A DNA stretch of 64,000 nt. Source: Onchocerca volvulus (taxonomy: Eukaryota > Nematoda > Chromadorea > Rhabditida > Onchocercidae). Location: positions 24,271,097-24,335,096 of the forward strand of contig HG738138.1 in assembly GCA_000499405.2 (NCBI GenBank), written 5' to 3'. Position numbers and translations under genes: made by a program. Under the pieces are notes generated by a model, which had not been told where the DNA came from, did no database searches, and saw nothing but the letters and a program-made list of their open reading frames with translations. Shown in pieces: positions 53,001 to 64,000 of the stretch (position 1 is its first letter; every line of letters begins with the position of its first letter).

Positions 53001-56000
53001 GCAAACATTCTGAATATTTTCTTCGGCAATATTAAAATTGAAAATTCGTCTAATTTTTCTACAAAAAAAAAAGAAAAAAAAAGAAAGAAACCGAGGGACA
53101 TATAAATGAATAAATTGTATTTGTTTATATGTCCTTCTGTAATTCGAGCAATATGTTTATTATAAAAATAATTCATAAAAATTAAAAAGGAATTAAATTA
53201 AAATGATTTTAGGGTCACAACATCAGGTTTTACTTTAGTAACAGCTTTATTGGACATCGGAAGAGGTGATTGGTGGGAGTATCGTCGACCATTGGAAAGT
53301 TATTATGGCTTCATGGAAAATGTGTTAAAATTAAAAGTTAATTTAGTCATCTTTGTTGATCAGAAAAGCATGAAGCATGTTTATACTCAAAGAAAATTGC
53401 ATCAGTTAGAGCATATTACTAAGGCAAGTTTTAATTTAGATTGTTAAACAATTTTATTCAAAAATATAAAGCAATGCTTGCTTTTGACAAATAATTAAAG
53501 TAAGCAAAATGATAAGTATAGATTCATGATATTTTCATAGGTAATAATTATGTATATTAAAATTATCATTTAATTAATACCATCCAATTTAAGTATCAAG
53601 CATGCTTGTCTTTTTTCTTTTTTTTTTTTTTTTTTGTACGTCAGAAAATGAGCGAAAATTGCAATATACCTGAAATTTCAAGGTGATTCCAATTACCTTG
53701 GCTGAACTTCCTCTTCACCGATATATGAATTTGGCAATGAAGATAATAGCCGATGAACAAAGCGGTAAATCTTGGAATCAGCAATGGGATCGATCGATGA
53801 GTTCACATCCGGAAGCGAAAAGTGCTGAATATGATATATTGATGAACTCTAAATCATACTTCTTGTATAATGCTTCGGTAAATCTTTTAGAACAATTATG
53901 AATTAAAGTTTTGAAAAAATTTAAAATTTCTAAAAATCAAAAACATTTGCAATTGTTTAAAATAATAAATAAATTAGATGAACTGCTGCAATTAGATTTA
54001 TCATTCTTAAGTACTGATGAAAATTCCCCAAATGTTAAATTTTCGTCTTTTATACCCATATTAAAAAAAAAAAAAATTAAATGAGTCTGTTAAAGTTGAA
54101 ACATTAAGAAATCCTGTTAAGATTAAAGCATTAAAAATTTCTTGTTGATGTCTAAGCATCAAGAATTTAAGAATTCCTTATCAAAAGATCATTGTAGTCT
54201 TATCTAAACTTAAGATTACAATTATTTCAGAAAATGAATCCATTCAAAAGTGAATTTTTTGCATGGTTGGATGCAGGTTATGCGCACGGCAATCAGTCCA
54301 TATTTCCATCATCGTTTCATTGGCATCCCACTTTAGTACGTAAGAAAATTACTCTTATTAAGGTAAAGTATCATTTTAATTTTATCTATCTGTCAATTTC
54401 TTTACTCTTTCAATTTTGTGAATTCAAGTTCATATAGCTCGATCATCATTCTCTAAAGTCAAAAATCGGACAAAAATTCAAGAAAAAAATTCAATTTTCT
54501 ACTAAATTCAAGTAATGAGCATTTGCTGTTGGGGAAAAAATCTGATTTTTGATTTAGTTTGCTATCTGATTAGATTGGAGACTGCATCTTCTTGTTGTTG
54601 TGACTCGTCTAGAACAATAATAATCTTTATTTTATACGATTTATACAATAGTAAGGATTAAATGAACAATGCATGATAAATAACAGAAAATATTAATAGT
54701 CGTTTGAATGTTCATTACATTGTCGTATTTTCCACTTGTCACTGTCATTCTCCTTTATTCTACCACTGCTGTTGTTCCTGCTGAACTGCCATGGAGAAAA
54801 TTTTTGTTAATAAAAATCCAAAAATCTTCGCTAACTTTAGGATATGCAAGAGAAATCATAATTTTAGTGTAAGAAATGACAGAGCTGACTGTAAATGAAT
54901 ATGATGTAAATAAAAATATTACTGGAAATGGTCACGCTAATAAAGATTAGATTATATTTATGGTGAAATAGATGGTTGACAACTTAAATGTAAAGTTGTT
55001 ATGCCATTGAAAACCGTCTTCAAAATTGAACTGCTCTTGATACTGATCTTAAAGACACTGCTGTTGAAGATATTGGTGTTGAAAACACTGATCTTTGATG
55101 TTTTTGACTCGAAAAGCCCATTTTTATATGAATAATCATTGATCTTAGATTATAGACGGAGGCTTACAATACATTAATCATACAAAAGTTATTAGAATAA
55201 AAGATAAGAGATAGACAATACTTACAACATTTCAAACAAAGCACATAAGTTCTATAAATAGATCGGAAGATGAGAAAACAAAGGTTTTCATGCCAAGATA
55301 TGGATAAGTGATTCATTTATCTGAGAAATATTACAGATTTCTTCTACACAAAGTACTTGAATTATTTGTCATTTCGGTTTACCGATACTTGCAGTATTAC
55401 AAGTAATTGAATACGACTAAAAATGACTATTAATGGAGTATAAGATTAATGAAATACTTGAGAGGAATAATAGTCATTACTTATATGAGAGATACTTTGA
55501 ACTAATTGTGTTGCAAAAAAAGTGAACAAATAAGCGGATAATATAACGTTATTTGTTCACGATTATCCATATGAGAGATATACATTCCTAGGATTATTAA
55601 AAAAACAGAATTATTGAATAATTCAGATTCATTGAGTATATTATCATGAATGAGAGAGAGAGAGAATAAAAAAACATCTGACATGGCATTGGACCCAAGA
55701 AAACTCTTGAATCTTAAGAAATATTCAGAAAAAAGAGAAATTTATATAATGTGATATTTGAACTCTTTTGTGTAGCAGGATTTTAGATTTTACGTATTTA
55801 GATTTTATGTTTTTGGATATTTGAAAAATATTCTGTAATATTTCGCATATGGTGATTATACATATGGAATATGCAATTTATTTCAGGTAACACCATCGTA
55901 TGATAGCATATTCCGATATACGATTACCGATTTGTACCGTAAGAATTGGGCTGTAGTAAGCGGGGGCTTTCTTGGGGGTGATATCTATTCGTTAAATCGT

Positions 56001-56401
56001 TTTCATCAATTACATCATAATTTGGTCGTTGATATGATTCACCAAAACTACGTTGATGATGATCAGGTAGTTTCATTATTAGTATCGATTTCGATGATTC
56101 TAAATTGAAATATATAGAAATTAATTTGCTGACACGTCAAATACGTCAAATTTGTTTGGTGAAAAATCTCTTATTTGTAAAGATTTAAGAAATTTACATG
56201 TGCTTAACATCTCAACAAGATAAGCTTCTTAATCTCAGAGAATTCTGAAACAAATGTTGCATTATTTTTGTATATCATATCGATCGAAGTTACGCATATA
56301 TGTCATTTCAGACAGCTCTCGTATTACTCATCCAACAACATCCATCATTGTTCAATGTAGTACATGGAGATTGGTTTGATGCATTTTCTTTATTTTCCTA
56401 A
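50100..56401 (+). CDS. Type II membrane protein with Ser/Thr-rich stalk and HtrL/YibB-like domain
   Basis: Exons in phase: 50100-50204 (ATG), 50682-50757, 51316-51512, 51687-52356, 52543-52762, 53213-53423, 53683-53877, 54231-54362, 55887-56066, 56312-56401 (TAA), about 691 residues. The first exon is a signal anchor (GLLIIIILSNLVIF). A ~300-residue luminal stalk is mucin-like, Ser/Thr-rich with serine runs. The C-terminal ~270 residues match the HtrL_YibB family of nematodes and bacteria: TALLDIGRGDWWEYRRPLE, VNLVIFVDQKS, HPEAKSAEYDILMNSK, FFAWLDAGYAHGNQS, RKNWAVVSGGFLGGDI, DDDQTALVLLIQQ and VVHGDWFDAFSLF. The family looks glycosyltransferase-like, probably Golgi/ER lumen, but its reaction is not established. 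The intron after 53423 uses a GC donor (AAG/GCAAGT). The junctions at 52356/52543 and at 52762/53213 (weak donor GTTTGC) are the least certain. Confidence 0.82.
50274..50396. repeat. Direct repeat, two ~57 bp copies in an intron
   Basis: Copies at 50274-50332 and 50342-50396 share GGCCAAACAAT/ATC, TTCYTTACACAT, CTCAAATYT and end TCATTT/TTATTTT-like. The repeat lies in the first intron of the HtrL-like gene. Confidence 0.7.
52078..52300 (+). repeat. TCA trinucleotide-rich coding low-complexity tract
   Basis: Clusters of TCATCATCATCA (52081-52106, 52139-52150, 52182-52195, 52208-52235, 52243-52275) encode serine runs in the stalk of the HtrL-like protein. The purity varies, so length polymorphism is likely. 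Confidence 0.8.
54363..55886 (+). other. Large intron of the HtrL-like gene
   Basis: 1.5 kb between exons ending at 54362 and starting at 55887. It contains a copy of the dispersed repeat at 55261-55370 (GATCGGAAGATGAGAAAACA, TATGGATAAGTGATTCATTT) and a short GA run near 55651. No gene. Confidence 0.6.
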
Positions 56402-57506
56402 TTAACATTCAAATTCAATGCCTCAATTGTGTTGTTTCCCGTAATGAGAAGTTCATTGTATTTTAAGCTTTCCTATTTTACTAAATAAAAAATCAACAAA
56501 AATCTCTAAGAATCTCTGAATATTTGCAAATTAAATATATCGAAAATCTTTACCTGAAAGATCAATGATGAGTTTTTGTTCATATTTGTTTCGATATTTA
56601 TTACTGGCACTGGAAAGATCGCATTCTTGTACTCTGAACCTTCATGATTAATTTATATTTTTGACCTTTTAATTTGGCAAATATCCGTAAAAATTGAAAT
56701 ATATTTCATTTTTGCCTACGTCAATTAATAATGATAATTGGTCAGAAAAGTTTTGATGTATAGCCGATAATATATGTTATTTTACCAATCAGTCAATTTT
56801 TTTCTTTCCTAAAACTTCAATTTCACTATTTTGCTATTATATGTTATCCCATGGTGCTCATTTATTCATTGTAATTTATTTCTTATAGTAGCAGCCAATG
56901 GAATGTACTTTTTATAAGTATGATTAGTTGGAAAATATGACGTAAATGAGGAATTGAGCTCGAAAAAAAAATCAATTTAAGACAGGTAAGAAAAAAATCA
57001 TAATAATTGATCGCTTTCCAAATATGCGTCAAAAATGAATTTCAAAATTAAACAGCGAAAAAATAATAAATTATATTTTAAAAATTAAATTTACATTCAT
57101 CAAAAGGGAATAGCGATTTAATAGCCAAATTATTCATCGCCATCTTATTCATTATCCTTCCTACATTACAATATTAAATGAAAAAAAAAAAGGGAAAATT
57201 CTGACCTCTAATCAATGATCCATCGATTTGCATTTAATGTTTTCCTGTATTTTCTTTTTTTGCATTACCAATTTTATTATTAATTGTTGAATCATTCGAA
57301 ACGTATGCTGCACTGCCAATTTGAGAATTCTCAGCATATATTTGTACAACTCTTTTAAATTAGCCAAACGATTTGTGCTACTGAATAAATATTCACTTCT
57401 CCCAAACCCAATTAAATTCTCTTGTCTCATTCTTTGCAAAAATTGGAACTTCGAGCGTGCTGAACACAATAATAAACTGAAGGCTGACAAATTTGTGATA
57501 GTAAAG
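56402..57506. other. 3' flank of the HtrL-like gene
   Basis: AT-rich with an AATAAA-type signal near 56484. Overlapping open frames on both strands at 57212-57608 have no splice support and run into the palindrome, so I do not call them. Confidence 0.5.
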
Positions 57507-57753
57507 GACACTGATGCCGCTACAATAAATGACTAGTTTGATTTGCACTTCGCTTAAATCTGGATGAAATATGAGAAATTCCTCAGCTTTCAAATATAAA
57601 GAAACCAAAGCGACTGTGTATTCATGAATAAAACTTGATAATCATTATAAAAATATTCATCGGAATATTTGAAAATTCTGAGGAACTTCTCTTATTTCAT
57701 CTAGATTTAAGCGAAATGCAAACCAAACTATTTATTATAGTGGCATCAGCGTC
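57507..57753. repeat. Small palindrome, ~90 bp arms
   Basis: Arm 57507-57597 and arm 57665-57753 are reverse complements at roughly 85-90%. Shared strings include GATTTAAGCGAA, TATTTCATC and GGCATCAG, with a ~67 bp spacer. It directly abuts the left end of the large foldback at 57757. Confidence 0.85.
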
Positions 57754-57756
57754 CTA

Positions 57757-60172
57757 TGTGCACTGGAAACAACCGTTTAAATCACGTAATAAACCGTTTC
57801 ACATCGTAGTGAACAATGTTCCAGTGATGAACAAAGTGTTGAATTTAGTATTACTATTGGCTCTGAAAACTTTAAACTTTCATTTTTTTTTCTCTCTGGA
57901 ATTCCGAACTGATGAAGAAAAAGTAAATGGATGAATAAATATAAAAAAAATTAGGTAAATTCTTGGATATTTTTTTTCGAAAGTAAAAATTTTATAGTTG
58001 GAGAATGAAAGTCGAAAAAAAAATTTTTTTAGTTATTTTAAAAGAATTAATCAAATAATAACCCACCAAGAATTGCAAATAGGGCCACTTGACACATATA
58101 TTTTTGACAATAATGTATACAGTAACATAATCTGGACCAAAAGAATATTGAAGTTCAACTGAAAAAACATTAGACGGCAAAAATTTGACGTATAAAATAG
58201 CTTTTTTTTGGACAAAGTAAAAATTGAGAATCAAAAAAATTTAATAGGTAATTCGTTAAATGATATTAACGCTTAACTAAATATAATCAAGTCAAAAAAT
58301 GACATCATTCTTTTTTTTTTAAGAAGCAAACAGCAAAATATAGTCACCCAAAAATGGCTCAACAGACTGCAGAGAAAAAAAGCTGCATCTGTACTCTTCT
58401 GTAACCAAATTGCACGTAATACCTTCTCTCTCCCATGTTTTTTTGGAATGGCTCGCTCATGTAGAAATAGGGCGATACGGACGATGGGCAACGAGTAGGA
58501 CGATGCATAATTAATAGAATGGTATGCCCAAAATTTGCTTATACTGTATTTGAACTTTGTTTGAAAAATTCTTTCGTATAAACTTCTAGTTTAATCAAAT
58601 GCATGTGTTTTGCAAAGTTGCACGTAATTTATACTGCTTCATCGATACCGTTCAGTCAAATTCTAGCGGGGACAATTAGTAATAATGTCTAAAGTCGTTG
58701 CTGGAGCTTCTTGATAGAGTGAAACGCAATTGCTCTTGGTATAATCGTACTCTGGAATATCGTATTTTCTAAATTGTTATTATAAGTATGAATATAGCAA
58801 CATCTTTAATTTTTTCCGCGCTTTATTTACCTATAGAAGATGTTCTGGTGTTAAATGCAGATATTCGTGGCTGAAAGAATGATAATATAGACGTATTTTA
58901 CGTTTTGAGCATTACGAATAACCAATCATTGTCATGCATTTTTACATACGGTGCGTAGTCACCTCTTCTGCAAGTTATTAGGATGATTCACCAAATTATC
59001 CTCAAATGCAACGTTATATGAATAAAAGTTCGGTAGTGCAAGCACATAGAGATGATAAACCGGACTGTCCTATCAGTCTGTGCAGTTGAGTGGATTTTGC
59101 ACCTTACAATACTTTCAGGTTATTATTACAATTAATTTTCAGCATTATTTTTAGATCGATACCGAGAGCAATTGCGTTTCATTATATTAAGAAGCTCCAG
59201 CAACGACTTTAGACAATATTACTAATTGTCCCTGCTAGAATTTGACCGAACGGTACCGATGAAGCAGTATAAATTACGTGCAACTTTGTAAAACACATGC
59301 ATTTAATCAAACTAAAAGTTTATACGGAAGAATTTTTCAAACAAAGTTCAAATACAGTACAAGTAAATTTTGGGCACTCCATTCTATTAATTACGCATCG
59401 TCCTACTCGCTGCCCATCGTCCGCATCGCCCTATTTCTATATGAACGAGCCATTCCAAAAAAACATGGGAGAGAGAAGGGATTACGTGCAATTTGGTTAC
59501 AGAAGAGTACAGATGTAGCTTTTTTTCTCTGCAATCAGAAAGCTGCAAAGAAGAAAAATTGCATGGTATTTTGATCTTTTGAGCCATTTTTGGGGTGACG
59601 ATATCTTGCTGTTTGCTTCTTAAAAAAAAAGAATGATATCATTTTTTGACTTGATTATATTTAGTTAAGCGTTAATATCGTTTAACGAATTACCTATTAA
59701 ATTTTTCTGATTTTCACTTATTACTTTGTCCAAAAGAAAATGCTATTTTAATCAAATTTTTGCCGCTTAATGTTTTTTCAATTGAATTTTAGTTGCTCTT
59801 TTGGTCCATATTTTATTATTGTATAATTATTGCCAAAACATATGTATCAAATGGCCGTATTTGCAATTTTTGGTGATTACTATTTGATTAATTCTTTTAA
59901 AATAAATAAAAATTTTTTTCTTTTCATTTCCATTCTCAAACTAAAAAATTTTTACTTTCGAAAAAAAAGTATTCAAGAATTTTTTCATAATTTTTGTTCT
60001 TACCTATTTATTCATCTGCTTTTTTTCATCAATTCTGAGTCCCAGAAAAAGAATGAAAGTTTAAAGTTTTCAGAGCCATACTAAATCCAGCAATTTGTTC
60101 ATCATTGGAACATTGCTCACTACAATGTAAAGACCGCTTATTACATGATTTAAATGGTTTTTTCCAGTGCAT
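57757..60172. mobile_element. Large foldback: two ~1 kb inverted arms and a ~410 bp loop
   Basis: Left arm 57757-58745 and right arm 59156-60172 are reverse complements along their length. The inner ~145 bp (58600-58745 against 59156-59300) is about 90% identical by eye: both contain AATTTATACTGCTTCATCG, GACAATTAGTAATA and GTCGTTGCTGGAGCTTCTT. The outer part is more diverged with indels (for example GCACTGGAAA and CATTTAAATCA-like strings at the ends). The loop 58746-59155 has no open frame. Arms carry parallel open frames (KKHGREK..LRAIWLQKSTD in both) that I do not recognise. No transposase is visible, so a non-autonomous foldback element or a local inverted duplication are the options. Confidence 0.8.
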
Positions 60173-60238
60173 ATGTGCACGTGTACAAAACGTAATCAGT
60201 AAAAGTTATCGAGAATTGAGCGATGTTAACTATGATAA
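60168..60238 (+). other. Exon-like signal at the right foldback boundary
   Basis: TTTTTTCCAG precedes, GTAAGTAAC follows, and the 71 bases between are open in phase 0, encoding CICARVQNVISKSYREL and more. The acceptor lies inside the last bases of the foldback arm. No partner exon was found on the plus strand. Confidence 0.3.
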
Positions 60239-61147
60239 GTAAGTAACTTTTAATTACATTTATATTATTCAAATACTTGATTAATTTTCAAACAATGATG
60301 ATTTTGCTTTCAAAATATATAATCCAAATCGATTAAAACGATTGTAATTTTTAGAGTCCTTCATCTCAAAATCTCAAATATTTTCGCTCTCCATTACAAA
60401 ATGATATGAATTTTAATATGACTGAAGGAAGAAATTGATCTTTATTATTAGGCGTTTTCTCCAATACCTTTTCTTAATCATAGTGTGATAATTTTTGGGA
60501 ATCATTTTGTTTGTGAAATTTTTATATTTTGTTTTTTTGCTCGCCTGTTTAATTAACCTTAATTTGTTTTGCTTTTGTTCTTATATTCTCACTATTTTTT
60601 TTTTTTTGATCTTATATTTTGTTGACATTTTTTTTACTGATGGGAAATTAATAAATTTATTCGGACCGTCATTTTACGAAGGAGATATCGGAAAAGTCGA
60701 AGTAAATTTTCTAAGATAGTATGACGAAATAATCAAAGAATCATAGAAATATCTTGATATAATCATTCTTTGATCTTTTGCTATATTAACATGTTGTAAA
60801 TTGTATTGTGCTATGGTGAGGTGTAGTAAACAAATTTCTATTATATAAAGAATTAGGATCAACCAGAAGGGTCAGGACAAATAGAAATTTCAAAAACGAG
60901 CAATCATTGCAAGCGGTACGATCAAAACGGATAAAACTCACATCAAATACCAGGCATCAGGACGAAAACAAATCTCAGTAAAATCGAATAGAAGGCTAAA
61001 AAAAGATTCAGTCCTTCGATTGAACTATGATGAAAAAGAGCAATTTAGGGACTGATTTACTAGTGATATTTCCGGATGTTAATTTTCCCTCAATTAATAA
61101 AATTTTTGTCAGAACTATTCGTTGCCAACCATCTCATTAATCGTTAC
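60239..61147. other. Intergenic with a dispersed-repeat copy
   Basis: No gene is called. The open frame near 60650-60717 (LINLFGPSFYEGDIGKVE) reads plausibly but has no acceptor upstream. The repeat copy at 60715-61060 fills the right part. Confidence 0.45.
60715..61060 (+). repeat. Dispersed repeat copy (same family as 15060-15480)
   Basis: Shares GAAATAATCAAAGAAT, ATTAACATGTTGTAAATT, TAAACAAA, AGAATTAGGATCAA and, further on, CCTTCGATTGAAC with the copy at 15060-15480 in the same order and orientation. Confidence 0.65.
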
Positions 61148-62968
61148 CAGAAACCGATTTCACTGATCTTTAAAGCAAGCTTGGCTAAAATTTCCGTTTG
61201 ACTTCGAGATTCTAGTGATAGCAATAATGCGCCTTTTTTAACAAATGAAGTCGTCAATGGATAAACCAGTTGTTGATGCAAACTAAAGCCACCATTAGGA
61301 AAGTAAGTTTTCTGTGGTACAAAATATAACGTCTTCGGACTCATTTTCCAATGTCTTTCTATTGAAAACTCTGCATTCCAAAATTCTATTCAGTAATCCA
61401 TTTTTTTTTCCTTTTTTTTATTCGTAATAGTCTGCAAATTATCTATATTTTTGATATAAAATAACGATATTTTTAATTTTTTCCGATGATGAAAGAACAA
61501 AATACATAAAAATGAACAGAAATTTAAACTTTCATCAACATTTGAAGATCCTAGAAAACTTGAGAAAAATGAGTACTTTGATATTATTATAGCAGATTGC
61601 CAAAATTATTGCAGAAAGAAAAGTTTACTTTTAAAAGTGTGAATCTATCAATCATAATAAGACCAAGGGGACGAGTAAGAATAAGCGGAATACTAATCGT
61701 CAATAAATTTCATTCAATTAATCGTATATCACCTGCACAGGACATTCTATCGTTTCCTTGCGTATCATAAACAGAAAATACGCAATTGAACCTGAAATAT
61801 TGGTTGAAATTATAACTCGTTCTAAATAAAAAAATTAAATGATCTGAATAATTGCATTTCCCCATCGATTACACATTGCTTCAGATAACTTAATAATATT
61901 TTCACATCATCCCATTCGAGATTGACTCCTTCTACAGCCAAAGAATGAGAACGATGAGCCGCACTTCTAAAAATTTCTAAATCTTTCCATGCCTTAATTT
62001 AGTCAATAGTCATAAAATTCAAGCGATAATAATTAATCATAAACATATGAGAATGAATTAGTAGTATATTCTCATCTTATCATCATTAACTTTTTTGATA
62101 TAAATGACTAGCAATCGTTGGGAATTTCTAGAATTTAGAAAAAAATAAAGTAGCAACTGGAAGTAACTGAATCGATTAATGAAAATTAGATCCTTTTGAA
62201 TGCGTGCTTAACACTATTTTCAAAGCATTAATTTTCAAATGCCTTTCTAACTGGTATTTATAAGTATTTACCAAAACTTGATAATTCATCAACAGCTGGT
62301 ATTTGTAAAAAATAAAACTTTTTTTTTTTGGTATTTGTAGTATTATTAAGTCTTTAAATCTTTTTTGATTTTCAATAACTAAATAAAATTCAAATGATTT
62401 AGTGTTATTGAATGACTTAATCTATCTCAATATGACGAAAGGACAGATCAGTTTTAGGAAATCTTTGTAACTTTCGGAAAGAAATTAAGAAAGAAAATCC
62501 AATCCAAAATTCAGCCAAAAGAAGATCTTGTTCATTTGTATCAAAGACCATTGAGATAATGAGTATCAAGCTTATCCATCGCGAAGTAATGGATGAAGCG
62601 CTTGAGAGAAATCTATCGGATAGAAATTTACTATTTTTGCAGTTCCAATATGAAACAAATTAGCCGCAAATTGCTTTGTTATAGTAATGTAAAAGCATAT
62701 GATTAACAATGCAAGTATACCTAGTCTGTAAGTAGTAATAATTCCTCATTATGATTCGAAGGATTCTGATAAAATTTTTGCACATTATTAAGACCATTTA
62801 TAGCAAGGAAACAGTGACTAAACAATGGCTACTATTGATTACTGATTCTACTTTGTTAGTTCTGATAATTACTTTTTCATGATATTTTGCTATTTCAGCG
62901 CATAGCACTGAAATCCAATCTTTATCATGCAGCCACTTGGTTGAAATATAGTTTTCTAACTCTCCGTA
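61148..62968 (-). pseudogene. Fukutin/LicD-family-like N-terminal region, probably broken
   Basis: Minus-strand coding blocks: 62873-62968, 62721-62828, a block starting 62673, one starting 61992, one 61733-61791 (or from about 61820), and 61148-61385. Readable pieces include KWLHDKDWISVLCAEIAKYH, CFLAINGLNNVQKFYQNPSN, FAANLFHIGTAKIVNFYPID, VEGVNLEWDDVKILLSYLKQ, FNCVFSVYDTQGNDRMSCA and YFPNGGFSLHQQLVYPLTTS. The last block ends EILAKLALKISEIGF before a donor GTAACG, just where fukutins continue into their LicD catalytic domain. Fukutin-family proteins act in glycan modification in the secretory pathway. Two faults argue for a pseudogene: an in-frame TAG as last codon of 62721-62828, and no phase-consistent junction between the 61992 block and the 61791 block. 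Introns here are only 44-47 nt. No LicD-domain exon was found downstream, where the foldback lies. The family call is by eye. Confidence 0.4.
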
Positions 62969-63184
62969 CTGGGAACAAGGAACTACTTGGAACAATATAT
63001 AAATGACATTAAATCTCAGCATCATCATATGCGGCTACTTTCATTATGCAAGTCGTAAAAAGTTATAGTGCTTGGACTACACTCTTCCGGCAAAACCAAA
63101 TTACAGTATCCTTACAGTTATGGAATTTCAAGTTGTTACTTTCCGGAGAAAGATATAATTATTAAATACGGAGCTTAAAACCGA
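62969..63184 (-). other. 5' flank of the fukutin-like gene
   Basis: Lies between the first recognised block and the paired-motif module. A minus-strand open frame extends upstream of 62968 to 63028, but an acceptor (TTCCTTGTTCCCAG) at 62969 fits better. No start codon is assigned. Confidence 0.35.
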
Positions 63185-63263
63185 AAAGCGCGAAGATAGC
63201 TTCAAAAGGATCAAAAAGACAAACATGTTTGCCGCCAAAACAATAAATATGTTTACGCCAAAA
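63185..63263 (-). promoter_or_regulatory. Reverse copy of the paired GGCG module
   Basis: On the minus strand TTTTGGCGTAAACA and TTTTGGCGGCAAACA start 24 bp apart (plus-strand 63250-63263 and 63226-63240). They are followed by TTTTGAAGCTATCTTCGCGC, matching the order and spacing of the module at 48222-48295. It sits about 220 bp upstream of the first fukutin-like block, in the same orientation relative to that gene as the 48.2 kb module has to the HtrL-like gene. Confidence 0.4.
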
Positions 63264-63665
63264 ACGTTCCGATTAATAGATAGACAAAGCGAATATTTCT
63301 GATCAGAGCGTAGACACACGGACCATCATATCTGCAAGATCAGAGATTGCAATAATGAGGCAACACATTAGTGATCAGGAAAGAAGGAGGAGCCCCGGAA
63401 GGATTTAAAAGGTTCGGATTTTGGAGCAGAATCAATTTCCTCTGGGAGTTTTCGACAAGACTTCAAGTTTGGAATTTTCTACAACGACTATAGCAATAGA
63501 TTCGACACGAATCCTCACAAAAAGCGACAATCAAGGAGCAGTACTTTTTTCTACGAGTGACAAAGGAAAGAATATACAATCATAAGTTTACTTAGATATT
63601 CTTAGATAATTGTTGGTTCGTAATTATTCCATCTATTAATAAATTTTTTCTTCAAACAAAAAACA
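63264..63665 (+). mobile_element. LTR-like segment
   Basis: Less AT-rich than its surroundings, with a TATA-like ATTTAAAAGG near 63400 and an AATAAA at 63638. Together with a retroelement pol end just downstream this suggests LTR material, but I could not define the ends or find a second copy. Low confidence. Confidence 0.3.
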
Positions 63666-63739
63666 GGAATCTTTTCCTTCAGTAAAATTACTTTTTCGAC
63701 AAAAACGATGCGTGCATAAATTGTCTATAAAGCAGCCAT

Positions 63740-63955
63740 ATAGCAGAATTTGGAAGAGGAAGAAGAAATTGTATTAATAGATGAACGAAAAACCCTCGAG
63801 ATCTGTGGAAACTGGAAAGGATAAAGGAACTCAAAAAGGAGAGACATGGTAGCAAGAACTGCAATAACGGAGATGCCCAACGGAAAATTCCTAATGAGAT
63901 CAATGAACCCTCGTATACCTCTCGAAATTGGCGACATACTTAGCAAAGATCGCGA
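63740..63955 (+). pseudogene. BEL/Pao-type pol C-terminal fragment, frameshifted
   Basis: Plus-strand pieces in three frames recall the end of BEL/Pao integrases: a block EEIVLIDERKT at about 63765, then IKELKKERHGS in a second frame from about 63820, then TEMPNGKFLMRSMNPRIPLE in a third frame from about 63870. The known family ends with a similar order (a VVLI block, a G-x-I-x-E-L block, an LPNGK-x-x-R-P-x-N-x-L-x-PLE block). Stops and frame changes show that it is dead. It is truncated by lesions on the left and possibly by the window end. Confidence 0.55.
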
Positions 63956-64000
63956 ATGACCCGTAGAAGCTAGAAAGAGTACACGAAAAAACGAAGGAAA

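Noticed and set aside
57635..57934. 99-residue plus-strand frame in the left foldback arm
   Set aside because: Its matching copy in the right arm carries indels, it has no splice context, and I cannot recognise a family.
59278..59574. Open frames in the right foldback arm (KKHGREK...LRAIWLQKSTD)
   Set aside because: Similar frames in both arms reflect the duplication itself; two overlapping frames are open, so coding is not supported.
63688..63946. Overlapping minus-strand frames
   Set aside because: They are antisense to the pol-like fragment on the plus strand.
1..64000. CRISPR arrays, bacterial operons, rRNA, tRNA
   Set aside because: None seen; the window is an animal nuclear sequence. 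tRNAs were only looked for by eye, so a missed one is possible.

Overview
The window is eukaryotic: very AT-rich, with spliced genes, GT-AG introns of a few dozen bases to several kilobases, and long A/T runs. The proteins read as nematode. A parasitic clade III (filaria-like) worm is my best guess, from the AT content, intron lengths and protein style; this is inference. Acceptor-like sites just upstream of some start codons would fit spliced-leader trans-splicing.

Layout: (1) 0.7-10.4 kb, + strand: a reticulon gene with a long form whose 5' end lies outside the window and a short form with its own first exon at 7913. (2) 12.9-14.4 kb, - strand: a ten-cysteine Ly6/quiver-like GPI-type surface protein. 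(3) 14.4-20.9 kb: no gene, but remnants of dispersed repeats. (4) 20.9-24.1 kb, - strand: AKTIP/FTS, a catalytically dead UBC-fold protein, complete in ten exons. (5) 25.0-26.5 kb, - strand: an unrecognised four-exon protein that looks mitochondrial and single-pass. (6) 27.8-30.1 kb, + strand: YL1/VPS72, the H2A.Z-binding subunit of SRCAP/SWR1-type complexes. (7) 32.0-36.5 kb, - strand: splicing factor SF3B2, complete in 13 exons, short at the N-terminus. (8) 36.5-50.1 kb: gene-poor, with a decayed LTR retroelement (primer-binding site, broken gag-like start) and weak single-exon signals. (9) 50.1-56.4 kb, + strand: a type II membrane protein with a Ser/Thr-rich stalk and an HtrL/YibB-like domain. 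(10) 57.5-60.2 kb: a small palindrome abutting a ~2.4 kb foldback with arms of about 1 kb. (11) 61.1-63.0 kb, - strand: short exons resembling the N-terminal part of a fukutin/LicD-family protein, with lesions that suggest a pseudogene. (12) 63.2-64.0 kb: an LTR-like stretch and the C-terminus of a BEL/Pao-type pol.

All exon junctions were derived by hand from splice-site sequence and reading phase. For the reticulon, Ly6, AKTIP, mitochondrial-like, YL1 and SF3B2 genes every listed junction keeps phase; the whole-CDS totals divide by three for every model that is complete within the window. The core genes (SF3B2, YL1, AKTIP) are unrelated housekeeping functions; I see no pathway linking the cluster. 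The most unusual items are the large foldback, a paired 15-base GGCG motif found twice at the same 24-base spacing about 15 kb apart, and the helical N-terminal region of the long reticulon form.
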